43,564 nt of DNA from UBA2421 sp002343075 (GCA_937982565.1 CALJLN010000016.1:1-43564); one strand, 5' to 3'; positions 33,396 through 42,618 are shown, counted from the stretch's first letter. Notes: generated from the sequence alone by a model not told the origin. Program-made: numbers and translations.

Positions 33396-34879
33396 GGCCA
33401 ATCGATCCAAGTCCATCACAGGCTTCTCAACCAATCAACCTTCGACCATCGCGGACACGATCTTGCTTTAGATGGACCCGGCTGACCGTGTGCGGGATGC
33501 TGTCGATCTTTGCCCCGGTGAGCACGTTCGCAGACTCGATCCGCGCAGGACTGCACAGCGTGCCGATGAACGCCTCGGCGCATCCGGCAAGTCGCCCTGC
33601 GTTCGATACGCTCGCCGATGCTTTTGTTCCGCATCTTGCCCCCGGTGACCCGTTTGCCTGGCCGATGAAGGTACGAGCGTTGGCGAGCGATTCCTATACC
33701 TTCTGGCGTGGCAGCAAGCATCACTTCTACGCTTGGTCTCGCACGGCGTGTGCCGATTGGTTGGCAGACCCGTCACGATTCATCATCACACATGGCGATC
33801 CGCATTTTGGCAACATCGGCACCTATCCTGCGTCGGCTGGTTTTGGCGAGTTGTCGCTGGGATTTGTCGATTTTGATGAGGCAGTTTCCCTGCCCCCGGA
33901 GATGGAACTGCTGCAGGGATACATCGTGTTTCGGCTGACGGCCCAGCACATGAAACTGCCGTGGACCGCGCGCCTGGATCATGCCGTGCAGACGACGCTC
34001 TCAGAGCACTACCGCGCATCCGCCGCGGGTGACGCATCACCGCGGCAGCTCCTGGCCGATCTCCCGCTGGCGGTTGCGCTGTTTGACGATCGCTCCAAGT
34101 CGTATGAGGACATGGTTCACTCAATGACAACGACCGGGCAGTTTGATCGACTGCTCGGGAAACCGCAGGCCCCCGCCGACCTGCTTCGACGCACGCCGGA
34201 ACTAATCGAGCCAGTCGCCCGCGCGCTCACCCGCGCCGCCGCCGAGCAACCGGCACTGGGCAGACAATTGCGTTACTCGTCGGCCGAGTCATTCCGTCAT
34301 GCCATTCGAGACATTGGGCAGCGCACCCGGCTGAAATCATCCGGATCTCAGGGGCTTAAGAAGTTCTTTGTGCTGATTCGATCGCCGTTTCACGCGTACG
34401 AGGGTGATGTTGTTCTGTACCTTAAACAGGAAGTAGTCGCGCCTGGCGAACATCAGCGTCTCACCCCGCCGCACGAGGCCGGCCCGGGTGCGCGGGTCGC
34501 CGGCGCGGCACGCGCACTGTCGCCGGAACAATGGTATGTCAATGCGCATGTGACTCTCAACAACGAAGCGTACTGGGTCACGCTGCGCGAACCCTGGGGC
34601 AGCGAGCTCGACCTCGCGCGCCTCGTCGACCGCGATGATCTGGTCGCCGCGGTGCGGATCTGGGCGACGGTTGCAGGCTGCGCGCATCGCGCCGCGGGCA
34701 TGGACAGTGCCGACTGGCTCACGACCGAACGCGTGACGCAGATCGCCACTCGTTCGGCGCAGTACCTTGCGCTGCACCAGGACCTGTTTGAGGAGTTTCG
34801 GGCCGACCCGCGCGTTATCTCTCTCGTCGGCGTTGCTGAGGCGAGCATTGCAGCATTGTCTCGTTCGCGGTCGCGGTGA
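33365..34879 (+). CDS. DUF2252 family protein
   Basis: A 504-aa protein of the DUF2252 family, whose fold is related to kinase-like phosphotransferases. Family signatures are MKVRALASDSYTFWRGSKHHFYAW, ITHGDPHFGNIGTY (HGDxHxxN, as in aminoglycoside-phosphotransferase-like folds) and GFVDFDEAVSLPPEMELL (Asp of a DFD-like metal motif). GGGGAG six bases upstream supports the ATG at 33365, which overlaps the prepilin-like gene by 31 bp. The N-terminal segment CGMLSIFAPVSTFADS could instead be a signal peptide if the start is at 33497; then the protein would be exported, which is unusual for a kinase-like fold. Confidence 0.8.
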   Translation: MDTDSRRSAVRPIDPSPSQASQPINLRPSRTRSCFRWTRLTVCGMLSIFAPVSTFADSIRAGLHSVPMNASAHPASRPAFDTLADAFVPHLAPGDPFAWPMKVRALASDSYTFWRGSKHHFYAWSRTACADWLADPSRFIITHGDPHFGNIGTYPASAGFGELSLGFVDFDEAVSLPPEMELLQGYIVFRLTAQHMKLPWTARLDHAVQTTLSEHYRASAAGDASPRQLLADLPLAVALFDDRSKSYEDMVHSMTTTGQFDRLLGKPQAPADLLRRTPELIEPVARALTRAAAEQPALGRQLRYSSAESFRHAIRDIGQRTRLKSSGSQGLKKFFVLIRSPFHAYEGDVVLYLKQEVVAPGEHQRLTPPHEAGPGARVAGAARALSPEQWYVNAHVTLNNEAYWVTLREPWGSELDLARLVDRDDLVAAVRIWATVAGCAHRAAGMDSADWLTTERVTQIATRSAQYLALHQDLFEEFRADPRVISLVGVAEASIAALSRSRSR

Positions 34880-35010
34880 AACACCCTCCGCAGAGGTACA
34901 TTGGCCAGGACTCGGGGCGGAACGATCAGTTTTCCCCTTAACACAGGATTAGCGCCGTGCAAATTGTGCGTTTATCGAGGTGAACTAGAAACCTTCCGCG
35001 TTCACATCAA

Positions 35011-35029
35011 AGAGCTTTCAAACAGCTCT
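35011..35029 (+). promoter_or_regulatory. Small leader hairpin upstream of the first PEP-CTERM gene
   Basis: AGAGCT (35011-35016) and AGCTCT (35024-35029) form a 6-bp stem with a 7-nt loop, followed by CGTCTATTTCTCTTT. It lies 31 bp before the ATG. It could be an mRNA stability element or a weak terminator of the upstream transcript; the short stem leaves chance possible. Confidence 0.3.
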
Positions 35030-35060
35030 CGTCTATTTCTCTTTCTGGAAGGATCGGAAG

Positions 35061-35849
35061 ATGCAGAAGTCTCTCATTCTCGCTGGCGTTACGTCGCTGG
35101 CGCTGGCGTTGGCCGCCAATGCAGCGGTCATCAACGAAGTTTATGTCAATCCCCCAGGCACCGATGACGCCCGCGAGTACATCGAACTCCGCGGCACGCC
35201 GGGCGAATTGCTCGATGGCCTGACGCTGCTGGAAATCGAAGGCGACGGCACGGGTGCCGGCGTCATCGACTTGGCGCGCAGCCTGAACGGGCTTGCGATC
35301 GGTTCGACCGGGTACCTCGTCCTGGGCAACAATTGGGAAACCTCGACGCCATACAGCATTCCGACCGGCACCACCATCGCCAACCTCAATCGCACGCCGA
35401 CGGCCACGATCGAGAATGGCAGCGTAACGTTTATTCTCGCGCGCGATTTTACGGGTGCCCTGACAAACGACCTGGACACGAACAATGACGGCACGCTCGA
35501 TGTCACCCCCTGGTCGGCAGTGGTCGATAACATCGGCTGGGCTGAAGACAGCGTGGTGACCGCGAGCGACATCGTCTACCTGGGCGCAGCAATCGGCAAT
35601 GCCGGTATCCCGCCGGGCACAATTGATGCCGCAAGCCGCTCGTTCACCGATCTCACACCGGGCTCGGCAGGTGCGTGGTTCAACAGCGATATCATCGATG
35701 ACGATCTGGATCTGATCTATTTCCCGGATCGACTCTCCGGAACGCCCACGACTGATCGGCTCACCCCGGGCAGTGCCAACGTTCCCGAACCCACATCTGC
35801 GGCATTGCTTGCGGTTGGTTCGATTTTGCTGCGCCGCCGTCGCGCTTAA
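35061..35849 (+). CDS. PEP-CTERM protein with lamin-tail-like domain
   Basis: A 262-aa exported protein. A signal peptide (MQKSLILAGVTSLALALAAN, cleavage near ANA/AV) precedes VINEVYVNPPGTDDAREYIEL, the start of an LTD (lamin-tail-like) beta-sandwich found in many secreted bacterial proteins. The C-terminus VPEPTSAALLAVGSILL then RRRRA is a clear PEP-CTERM tail for exosortase-type sorting (Val241 to Ala262). AAGGA seven bases before the ATG is a good ribosome site. A perfect 12-bp terminator follows. The next gene encodes a longer paralogue with the same N-terminal domain. Confidence 0.88.
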   Translation: MQKSLILAGVTSLALALAANAAVINEVYVNPPGTDDAREYIELRGTPGELLDGLTLLEIEGDGTGAGVIDLARSLNGLAIGSTGYLVLGNNWETSTPYSIPTGTTIANLNRTPTATIENGSVTFILARDFTGALTNDLDTNNDGTLDVTPWSAVVDNIGWAEDSVVTASDIVYLGAAIGNAGIPPGTIDAASRSFTDLTPGSAGAWFNSDIIDDDLDLIYFPDRLSGTPTTDRLTPGSANVPEPTSAALLAVGSILLRRRRA

Positions 35850-35858
35850 CTGTCTGTC

Positions 35859-35888
35859 TCCCCTCCCCGCGCCGCGGGGAGGGGATTT
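35859..35888 (+). terminator. Terminator between the two PEP-CTERM genes
   Basis: TCCCCTCCCCGC (35859-35870) and GCGGGGAGGGGA (35874-35885) form a perfect 12-bp stem with a 3-nt GCC loop, followed by TTTGCTTGTTTG. It starts 10 bp after the first gene's stop, so the two paralogues are probably separately transcribed or the second reads through. Confidence 0.8.
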
Positions 35889-35928
35889 GCTTGTTTGAAA
35901 GATTCTTCAGGTTGAGGAGAGATTAGAA

Positions 35929-37827
35929 ATGACTCGTCGCACTGCAATGATTGTTCCCGCCGCGCTGCTTGCTGTCGCATCGACGGCCTCTGCGCAGATT
36001 CAGATCAACGAGATTGTCATCAACCCACCGGGGGCGGATAACGGCCGAGAGTATGTAGAGCTGCGCGCAACCGGCCCGGTCTCCATCCCCAGCGGGCTGC
36101 ATCTGCTGCAGATCGACGGCGACGGAACATCGGCAGGCGTGATCGATTTCGCCTGGGATCTTTCTACGGCGACGTTTGGCAGTAATGGCCTGCTGCTCCG
36201 TCGAGATAGCGCAGCAGTCCTCAATCCCGCTCCCGAAGCTGGCACCAATGTCATCGTGCAGGACTTCGCCCCCGATCTCGAGAATGGCAGCGCGACCTGG
36301 CTGCTCGTCGGCGGGTTCAGCGGCGCGGTGGGGCTTGACCTTGATGCAGACAACGACGGCGCAATCGACAACATCAGCACCGTGCCTTGGACGAGCATCT
36401 TCGATGGCATCGGCTACTTTGAAGAAAGCCTGGATGATCCCGCAGGACAAGCCGACGAGTTCACCTACGCCGACGACTTTAGTCTGCCGGCATTTCCCAG
36501 CCCCCTAGGCCCGACCCCACCCAATGCCGCCGACTCGTTCACCCCCGACATTATCTTCCGGCTCACCGATGGCGAGTGGATCGCCGCCGACCTGCTGGAT
36601 CCGGACACGAGCGACCCCAATAATCCGCTCGTCTACGCCGACGTGGAAATTCGCGACATAAACAATAACACGGTGGACCTCAGCACGTTTGACGCGATCA
36701 CATGGACACCCGGCACGACCAACCCAACGCGCACGATTGCCGCTGCCAATATGTGGAATACTGATGCCGACGGCGACTGGTCTGCGCCGGGTAACTGGTC
36801 GGCGGGGACTGTGCCAAACGACTCGATCACCCGCGCGAAGCTCGGCAATGTCATCACCGCGCCGCGCACTATCACGCTTTCATCAGCGATTACCATCAAC
36901 GAGTTGCAGATCGACAGTGCAAACAGCTACTCCGTCGCAGGAAACGCGGCGTTGAGCTTTGCGGGAACATCCAATTCGATCATCGATGTGACGCAGGGAT
37001 CGCACTCAATCACCGCCCCGGTGAACATAAGCAAGAGTGGTACAATCAACATCACTGCGGGCCAGTTGACGATCAGCGATCCGGCTTACGCGAGCGGCGT
37101 CGCCCTCAGCAAGACCGGCGCGGGTGTGCTCGCGGTGAAGAATGTTCGCGCTGATGGGCTGGACGTAAGTGCGGGCGTCGTGCGAACCGTCGCTGGAAAC
37201 GGCGCTGCGGGCGTGAGCCGTGTCGTAAGCTTCACCCAGTCGGCTGGCAGCACGCTCGACCTCTCCGACAGCGCTTTGGCGATCGATTACGACGGCGCAT
37301 CGCCGATCGATACGATCCGCAGCGCCATCATCAGCGGGCGCGCCGGCGGCGCGTGGACGGGCACGGGAATCACCGCTTCCTCGGCAGTGGGCAGCCCGAC
37401 GACCGGGCTCGGCTACGCCGAAGCGTCAGCCGTCGGCGGCGCTTCGATGTTGTTTTCGGAGGTGACAACCGACGCAACCACCGTGCTGATTGCCTTCACT
37501 GTGCTCGGCGACGCCAACCTTGATCGCACAGTCAACCTCGACGACTTCACCAGCCTCGCCGCCGGGTTTGGCTCGGGTACTGTCTGGAGCCAGGGAGACT
37601 TCAATTACGACGGCAACGTAAATCTGGACGATTTCACCAGCCTTGCCGCCAACTTCGGCAGCAGCCTCCCGACAGAAGCCCCGCGAGCCGCAGTTCCCGA
37701 ACCGACGACGGCAGTGATGTTCGCCGCCGCGGCCTGCGGGCTGTTGGCGCGCCGGCGGCGCGTCACTTCTCCGCAAGCGGAGCGCTTTCCGCGGCGTGTT
37801 GCAGGAGTTGTTCATCGAGCGCGGTGA
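35929..37827 (+). CDS. PEP-CTERM / dockerin-like exported protein with LTD-like domain
   Basis: A 632-aa protein. The signal peptide MTRRTAMIVPAALLAVASTA ends near ASAQI. INEIVINPPGADNGREYVEL opens an LTD-like domain that parallels the previous protein. Residues about 275-510 resemble autotransporter-associated beta-helix repeats (MWNTDADGDWSAPGNWSAG, then ISKSGTINITAGQLTI). A dockerin-like double calcium module occupies 527-577 (GDANLDRTVNLDDFTSL). The PEP-CTERM tail is VPEPTTAVMFAAAACGLLA and RRRR (589-611), followed by 21 extra residues that run into the opposite-strand gene. GAGGAGA upstream supports the start. The overhang beyond RRRR is unusual. Confidence 0.86.
   Translation: MTRRTAMIVPAALLAVASTASAQIQINEIVINPPGADNGREYVELRATGPVSIPSGLHLLQIDGDGTSAGVIDFAWDLSTATFGSNGLLLRRDSAAVLNPAPEAGTNVIVQDFAPDLENGSATWLLVGGFSGAVGLDLDADNDGAIDNISTVPWTSIFDGIGYFEESLDDPAGQADEFTYADDFSLPAFPSPLGPTPPNAADSFTPDIIFRLTDGEWIAADLLDPDTSDPNNPLVYADVEIRDINNNTVDLSTFDAITWTPGTTNPTRTIAAANMWNTDADGDWSAPGNWSAGTVPNDSITRAKLGNVITAPRTITLSSAITINELQIDSANSYSVAGNAALSFAGTSNSIIDVTQGSHSITAPVNISKSGTINITAGQLTISDPAYASGVALSKTGAGVLAVKNVRADGLDVSAGVVRTVAGNGAAGVSRVVSFTQSAGSTLDLSDSALAIDYDGASPIDTIRSAIISGRAGGAWTGTGITASSAVGSPTTGLGYAEASAVGGASMLFSEVTTDATTVLIAFTVLGDANLDRTVNLDDFTSLAAGFGSGTVWSQGDFNYDGNVNLDDFTSLAANFGSSLPTEAPRAAVPEPTTAVMFAAAACGLLARRRRVTSPQAERFPRRVAGVVHRAR
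37507..37659 (+). other. Dockerin-like module before the PEP-CTERM tail
   Basis: Two calcium-loop segments, GDANLDRTVNLDDFTSL and GDFNYDGNVNLDDFTSL, 28 residues apart, precede the PEP-CTERM sorting tail. They closely resemble the module nested in PA14 at 2875-3030. Such modules are frequent in Phycisphaerae exported proteins; no cohesin partner is visible in this window. Confidence 0.75.
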
Positions 37828-38995
37828 AGGTTTTGTTGCGCCGGGTGAAGACGCGCGTCGCGACTTCCACGGCTTTCTTCATCGGCAGTTGCTGCACACC
37901 AGCGTCGGTCCAATAGCTGAAACTGGGGATGTATTTCGGGGCCAGCCCGCTGCCGGTGAGCATGCAGCAATAGCCGATGTAGCAGCCTGGCGGGAGGCGT
38001 GTGCCGATGCTGGTCTTGCTGTGATCGCCGATGACGGTGCCGAGCGACCACCTGCCAGACTTTGTTGCGCTGCTGCCGCGCAGGATGCTGATATCGCCGT
38101 AGGTCGCTTTCACGTTTGCGGTCATCGTGCCGGCGCCGATGTTGCACCAATCGCCCACGTAGCTGTGGCCGATGAATCCTTCGTGCGGCTTATCGACGTA
38201 ATCGCAGATGATCGAGTTATCAATGTTCCCGCCGATGTAACATTGGCTGCCGATGCTCGTGCCGGCGCCGATGCCGGTGAAGGGGGCGAGGCGCGTATAG
38301 CTGCCGACATAGCACGGCCCGGTGAGCACGCAGCACGCGCCGATCTCAACGCCCGTGGCGACAACCACCGGCCCGCGGGAAGAATCGAGCACGGCCCCGG
38401 CGCCGATCTTCACATTGGCCCCGACCATGACTTCATCGCCGACAATGTGATAGGCACCGGCGGGGAGCTTGTTGAACTCATCGCTGCTGGTGATGGCGTC
38501 GTTCACCAGCGACTCTTCATTCCAGTGAACGAGATCCCAGAGATGATTGGCCCAGCGCGCCTGCGGAGTGGTGCGGGGAAGGTCCATGAGCGCCGTCCAT
38601 GCCGGCGTGCGCTGCAGCGCATCCTGCGGGCTAAGCCCCGGCCGCTGGATGTACGCTTCGCGCACAAACTGATCATGCTCGACCGAGACAGTATTGAGGT
38701 CGGGCGTTTCATATTTCTGAAAGTGAAGCGTGCGCCCCCCGATGATCAGCGCCGCTTCATCATCCAGCGGCTGGTTGACGCCCGCAGGGATCTTCATCTT
38801 CGGCAACACGCGCTGCTTACAATATTCCACCAGGGAGGGGCGCACCCAGAATGTCACCCTTGTGGGCGCGATGAGCCGCAGGTGGCGATCGAGCAGCGTA
38901 CCCATGCCACACTGCAGCATGAATGTCGGCCGCCCCAGAGCCACCGGTGCAAAGCCGTCCCACTTGCCGCCTTCAAAGATAACAAGGTGCATCAT
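37763..38995 (-). CDS. GlmU-like sugar nucleotidyltransferase with left-handed beta-helix
   Basis: A 410-aa protein of the alternative bacterial GlmU-type group. The start is at MMHLVIFEGGKWDGFAPVALG, where the nucleotidyltransferase-like N-terminal domain begins; the open frame extends 49 codons further but without family sequence. Residues about 225-370 hold hexapeptide repeats (VMVGANVKIGAGAVLDSS, IGACCVLTGPCYVGSYTRLAP, then GIGAGTSIGSQCYIGGN) that build a left-handed beta-helix acyltransferase domain. It probably makes activated amino sugars for the envelope. The N-terminal active-site loop is diverged from classical GlmU, so the exact reaction is uncertain. Its end overlaps the PEP-CTERM gene by 65 bp. 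Confidence 0.82.
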   Translation of the reverse strand: MMHLVIFEGGKWDGFAPVALGRPTFMLQCGMGTLLDRHLRLIAPTRVTFWVRPSLVEYCKQRVLPKMKIPAGVNQPLDDEAALIIGGRTLHFQKYETPDLNTVSVEHDQFVREAYIQRPGLSPQDALQRTPAWTALMDLPRTTPQARWANHLWDLVHWNEESLVNDAITSSDEFNKLPAGAYHIVGDEVMVGANVKIGAGAVLDSSRGPVVVATGVEIGACCVLTGPCYVGSYTRLAPFTGIGAGTSIGSQCYIGGNIDNSIICDYVDKPHEGFIGHSYVGDWCNIGAGTMTANVKATYGDISILRGSSATKSGRWSLGTVIGDHSKTSIGTRLPPGCYIGYCCMLTGSGLAPKYIPSFSYWTDAGVQQLPMKKAVEVATRVFTRRNKTFTALDEQLLQHAAESAPLAEK

Positions 38996-39108
38996 CAAAC
39001 ATTGTAACGCGGAGAGAGAACGACAGGTCAAGGAATTCCGGTGAAACGACAGGCCCGGGGCGCATGGTGCCCACGGGGCGGTCAGTGGGTAAGATGGAAG
39101 CCGCGGGC

Positions 39109-39900
39109 ATGCCACAAGATCGACCAAAATCGCATCAGACAAAGGGAGATCGCCCCGAAGACCAGCCCGGCTCCCCCCACGCTGGTTTTCCCGCCACGCG
39201 ATGGACCCTCGTCGGGCGCGCCGCGGGTGCCGACGAAGTGGAACGGCCGATCGCGGTCACCGAGATCGTCCGCGCCTACTCACCGGCACTTCGAGCGCAT
39301 CTGCTGCAGTCGCTGCGGTACGACGAGCACCACGCCGACGACCTGTTACAGGGCTTTCTCGCCGACAAGGTGCTCGAACAACGCCTCATCGGCCATGCCG
39401 ACCCCAACCGGGGGCGATTTCGCACTTTCCTGCTCGCGGCGCTCGATCGGTATGTGATTGATGAGCACCGCCGCCGCAGCGCGCAGAAGCGATCGCCCGC
39501 CGGGGAAGTGATGGATGTCGATCAACACCGCGACACGCTCGCATCGGCCGCCGGGGGTGCCGACGCGTTCGACGCCGCATTCGCACGCGAAGTGCTCGGC
39601 GAGGTGTTGGAAGTCATGCGACAGCAGTGTGCGAGCCTTAACCGGGCCGACTTGTGGGATGTATTTGAAGTGCGTTATCTCAAGCCTGCAACCCAGGATG
39701 TCGAACCCGAGCCGCATGAGTCCATCGCGCGCCGGCTGAGCCTGCAATCCCCCCACCAGGCGGGCAACCTGCTCATCACCGCCAAGCGAATGTTTACACG
39801 CATCTTTAAGGCAGTCGTAGCTCGCTACGCACAGGGCGATGAGGAGGTGCGCGCGGAAGTGCGCGATCTTTGGCGCATTTTTGCTTCGGGCAAGCCGTAA
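39109..39900 (+). CDS. ECF-like RNA polymerase sigma factor
   Basis: About 263 aa. Starts at 39064, 39094 and 39109 are possible; GGAAG eight bases before 39109 favours it. FPATRWTLVGRAAG, then YSPALRAHLLQSLRYDEHHADDLLQGFLADKVL, matches the planctomycete type of sigma region 2, with RGRFRTFLLAALDRYVIDEHRRR after it. The C-terminal part (HESIARRLSLQSPHQAGNLLITAKRMFTR as a helical segment) stands in for region 4. The Ser/Thr kinase follows after 108 bp in the same direction, a common planctomycete pair in which the kinase may control the sigma factor. No anti-sigma factor is present. Confidence 0.78.
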   Translation: MPQDRPKSHQTKGDRPEDQPGSPHAGFPATRWTLVGRAAGADEVERPIAVTEIVRAYSPALRAHLLQSLRYDEHHADDLLQGFLADKVLEQRLIGHADPNRGRFRTFLLAALDRYVIDEHRRRSAQKRSPAGEVMDVDQHRDTLASAAGGADAFDAAFAREVLGEVLEVMRQQCASLNRADLWDVFEVRYLKPATQDVEPEPHESIARRLSLQSPHQAGNLLITAKRMFTRIFKAVVARYAQGDEEVRAEVRDLWRIFASGKP

Positions 39901-40008
39901 GAGAGCGCACAGTTCACCCAGATTGCAGCGCGCTGAGATTTTTCTTGGCATGGCCTTACGCCGGGGTATCTTAAGGAGTTTGGAGCCTGAAAAGCGGGCT
40001 TTGCCACC

Positions 40009-42399
40009 ATGTCAGACACTCCGACCGATCCTTTCAGCGAGTCGATCCTGGCCGATTCGACCATCGACCGTGCCAGCGCAGCGGCGCGCACTCACCCGCG
40101 GCCGAAGCAGGTCGGGCCGTATCACATTCTTGAATTGCTCGGCGAAGGGGGCATGGGCGAGGTCTACAAAGCCGAGCGGCGTGAGCCGATTCATCAAACC
40201 GTCGCGGTCAAGATCATCAAGCCGGGGCTGGATAGTCGAGAGGTCGTCGCGCGATTTGAATCCGAGCGCCGGGCGCTGGCGATGATGGATCACCCGAGCA
40301 TCGCGCGCGTGCTCGACGCCGGCACCACCGATACCGGCCAGCCCTACTTCGTGATGGACTTTGTCGCCGGCACACCCATCACCGACTTTTGTGATGAAAA
40401 GCAGCTTTCGATCCCGGACCGACTCCGGCTGTTTATGAGCGTTTGCGATGCCATTGCGCATGCACATTCAAAGGCAATCATTCACCGAGACATCAAGCCT
40501 TCCAACGTACTGGCAGCCGTTCATGACGGCGCGTATGTGGCCAAGGTGATCGATTTCGGTATTGCCAAGGCGATCAGCGGCGACCGGGCAACCGATAAGA
40601 CCTTTCAAACCACCGGCGGACAGGCGATCGGGACTTACGACAGCATGAGCCCCGAGCAGGCCGATGGCTCGCCAGACATTGACACGCGCACCGATGTCTA
40701 TGCGCTGGGCGTCTTGCTCTACGAACTGCTCGCAGGGGCCAAGCCGTTTGACCATTCCACGCTCGCGCGGGCGGCCGATGCGGAGATCAAGCGCATCATC
40801 CGCGATGTCGACCCCCCGCGGCCGAGCACGCGCCTTTCGAGCCTCGGCGCCAACGCCACCGCATTCGCCGAACGTCGCCAGGCCAAGCCCGACGGCCTGG
40901 CGCGCCAGTTGCGCAGCGAACTGGAATGGATTCCGCTGAAGGCCATGCGCAAAGATCGGGCCCGCCGATACACCTCGCCGGTGCAGTTCAAGCAGGACAT
41001 CCAGAACTACCTCGAAGGCCGCCCGCTGCTGGCCGGGCCGGAATCGAAGTGGTATCGCGCCCGCAAGTTCTCGCGACGCAACTGGCGCGCGCTCGCCCTC
41101 TCCACCGCGGCGGCGGGGATGCTGCTTGCCGGCTCATTGTTTTACATCCGCGATATCAGCCAGGAACGCGACAAAACCCGGCTGGCGCTGGCCGAATCGG
41201 AAAGGCAGCGCGCCGAAGCGCAGAAGCAGGCGAAGATCGCTGAAGACAGTTCCAACTTTCTGGCCAACATCTTCCGCAACGCGAGTCCGACCAAATCGCT
41301 CGGTGCCGATCTGACGGTCGTGCAGGCGCTGCAGGAGGCGATCAACTCGCTGGACGATGGCACGAAGACGACCGAACCCGTCACCGAAGCGATGGTGCGA
41401 TACGTCGTGGGAACCACCTTCCGCTCGCTGGGCAAGTTTGATGAAGCGCTGCCGCAGCTTCGCAAGGCGCGCGAACTGGACAGGCTGCATCGCTCGCCCG
41501 GCGACCCGCAAACGTTGGTCACCATGAGCGATCTCGCCACGGTGCTGAAGGATCAGGACAAGCTCGCCGAGGCCGAGCCGATCTATCGCGAGGTGCTGGC
41601 GTACTACGAGTCGCTCAATCCGCCGGACGAGATCAACATCGCGCGCAGCCTCAACCTGCTGGCATCGGTGTTGAAGGATCAGCAGAAGTATGAGCAGGCC
41701 GAGGCGATGCTCCGGCGGGTGGTGGAGATTCGCCAGAGGCTTCTGCCCGCCGATGATCCGAACATCCCCGACGCACTGAATCAACTCGCCGGGCTGCTCT
41801 GGAGCCAGGGTAAGCTGGCCGAGGCCGAACCGATCTGTCGCGAGGTGCTGAAAGTGCGGCAGGCGGCCATGCCCGCGGAGCATCCGCATGTGGCGCAGAG
41901 CATGCACAACCTTGCCTCGGTGTTGCGCGATCAGAAGAAGTTCGATGAAGCCGAACCGCTGGCGCGCGACGCGATCGCAATCCGCCGCAAGGTGCTCCCG
42001 CCCGAGCATCCCGACCTTGCGACCGCGTTGCACACGCTGGCGGGTATCCTCAATGGCCAGACGAGATATGTCGAAGCGGAACCGGTCGCGCGCGAATCGC
42101 TGGACATCCGCCGTAACGCACTGCCTCCGGAGCATCCGTTCATCGCGACCTCGGCGTGCGATCTGGGTTGGCTGCTGTTTATGCAGGAAAAGTTCACCGA
42201 GGCCGAACCGCTGTATCGCGAGGCATTGCGGTTGCGTGCAGCACGGTTTGGCGATCGGGCCCCCATCACCATCAAGACCGCGGGGTTTCTTGCTGATCTG
42301 CTCGAAGCAACCGACCGCGCCAAGGAAGCCGCGGAAGTACGCGCCAAGCACGGCGCCGCCACGACGCAACCCGCCACCAGGCCGGCGGGCGGGGGGTGA
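40009..42399 (+). CDS. Membrane Ser/Thr protein kinase with TPR domain
   Basis: A 796-aa Hanks-type kinase. Residues about 36-340 hold the kinase domain: glycine loop LLGEGGMGEVYK, Lys68 in VAVKII, catalytic HRD at 159-161 in HRDIKPSN, DFG in VIDFGIAKAI and MSPEQ in the activation segment (GTYDSMSPEQ rather than the usual GTxxYMSPEQ). One transmembrane helix lies near 361-381 (ALALSTAAAGMLLAGSLFYI), followed by a charged coiled-coil-like stretch and TPRs (GKFDEALPQLRKARELDR, YEQAEAMLRRVVEIRQR, LAEAEPICREVLKVRQ and more) outside the membrane. It is downstream of the ECF-like gene and is likely to phosphorylate or relay to it. The start has only a weak ribosome site. Confidence 0.92.
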   Translation: MSDTPTDPFSESILADSTIDRASAAARTHPRPKQVGPYHILELLGEGGMGEVYKAERREPIHQTVAVKIIKPGLDSREVVARFESERRALAMMDHPSIARVLDAGTTDTGQPYFVMDFVAGTPITDFCDEKQLSIPDRLRLFMSVCDAIAHAHSKAIIHRDIKPSNVLAAVHDGAYVAKVIDFGIAKAISGDRATDKTFQTTGGQAIGTYDSMSPEQADGSPDIDTRTDVYALGVLLYELLAGAKPFDHSTLARAADAEIKRIIRDVDPPRPSTRLSSLGANATAFAERRQAKPDGLARQLRSELEWIPLKAMRKDRARRYTSPVQFKQDIQNYLEGRPLLAGPESKWYRARKFSRRNWRALALSTAAAGMLLAGSLFYIRDISQERDKTRLALAESERQRAEAQKQAKIAEDSSNFLANIFRNASPTKSLGADLTVVQALQEAINSLDDGTKTTEPVTEAMVRYVVGTTFRSLGKFDEALPQLRKARELDRLHRSPGDPQTLVTMSDLATVLKDQDKLAEAEPIYREVLAYYESLNPPDEINIARSLNLLASVLKDQQKYEQAEAMLRRVVEIRQRLLPADDPNIPDALNQLAGLLWSQGKLAEAEPICREVLKVRQAAMPAEHPHVAQSMHNLASVLRDQKKFDEAEPLARDAIAIRRKVLPPEHPDLATALHTLAGILNGQTRYVEAEPVARESLDIRRNALPPEHPFIATSACDLGWLLFMQEKFTEAEPLYREALRLRAARFGDRAPITIKTAGFLADLLEATDRAKEAAEVRAKHGAATTQPATRPAGGG

Positions 42400-42618
42400 G
42401 GTTCTTCTCCGCGCGCGACGATCGCATGGCCGGGCGCATGAAAAGAGTTCCGTAGCGCATTCAAACAACCGCGGCGGTGCGCAACAGACAGAAATCCCCC
42501 GGAGAACCCGCGCACGCGGGAGATGAAGGCACGTGCGCAGAGCAAGTAGCAAGACGTCAGAACAGGATCAGGTGCGTGATTGTCAAGCGGTAATGAAGCA
42601 GGGCGTGACGAGAACGAG
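42400..42618. other. Gap between kinase gene and the first attC site
   Basis: These 219 bp separate the kinase stop from the attC-like site at 42619. No gene or cassette is seen in it. It contains a short palindrome CCCGCG, CA, CGCGGG at about 42507-42520. This is the distal edge of the cassette array, where the chromosomal sequence resumes. Confidence 0.55.

Noticed and set aside
37796..39007. Plus-strand frame of about 400 codons
   Set aside because: It mirrors the GlmU-like gene, whose hexapeptide repeats generate a long antisense open frame in GC-rich DNA.
41134..42552. Minus-strand frame of about 470 codons
   Set aside because: Antisense shadow of the kinase-TPR gene; the TPR repeats on the plus strand are clear.
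42400..42618. A further cassette after attC site 1
   Set aside because: No open frame of reasonable size and no further core sites are seen before the kinase gene.
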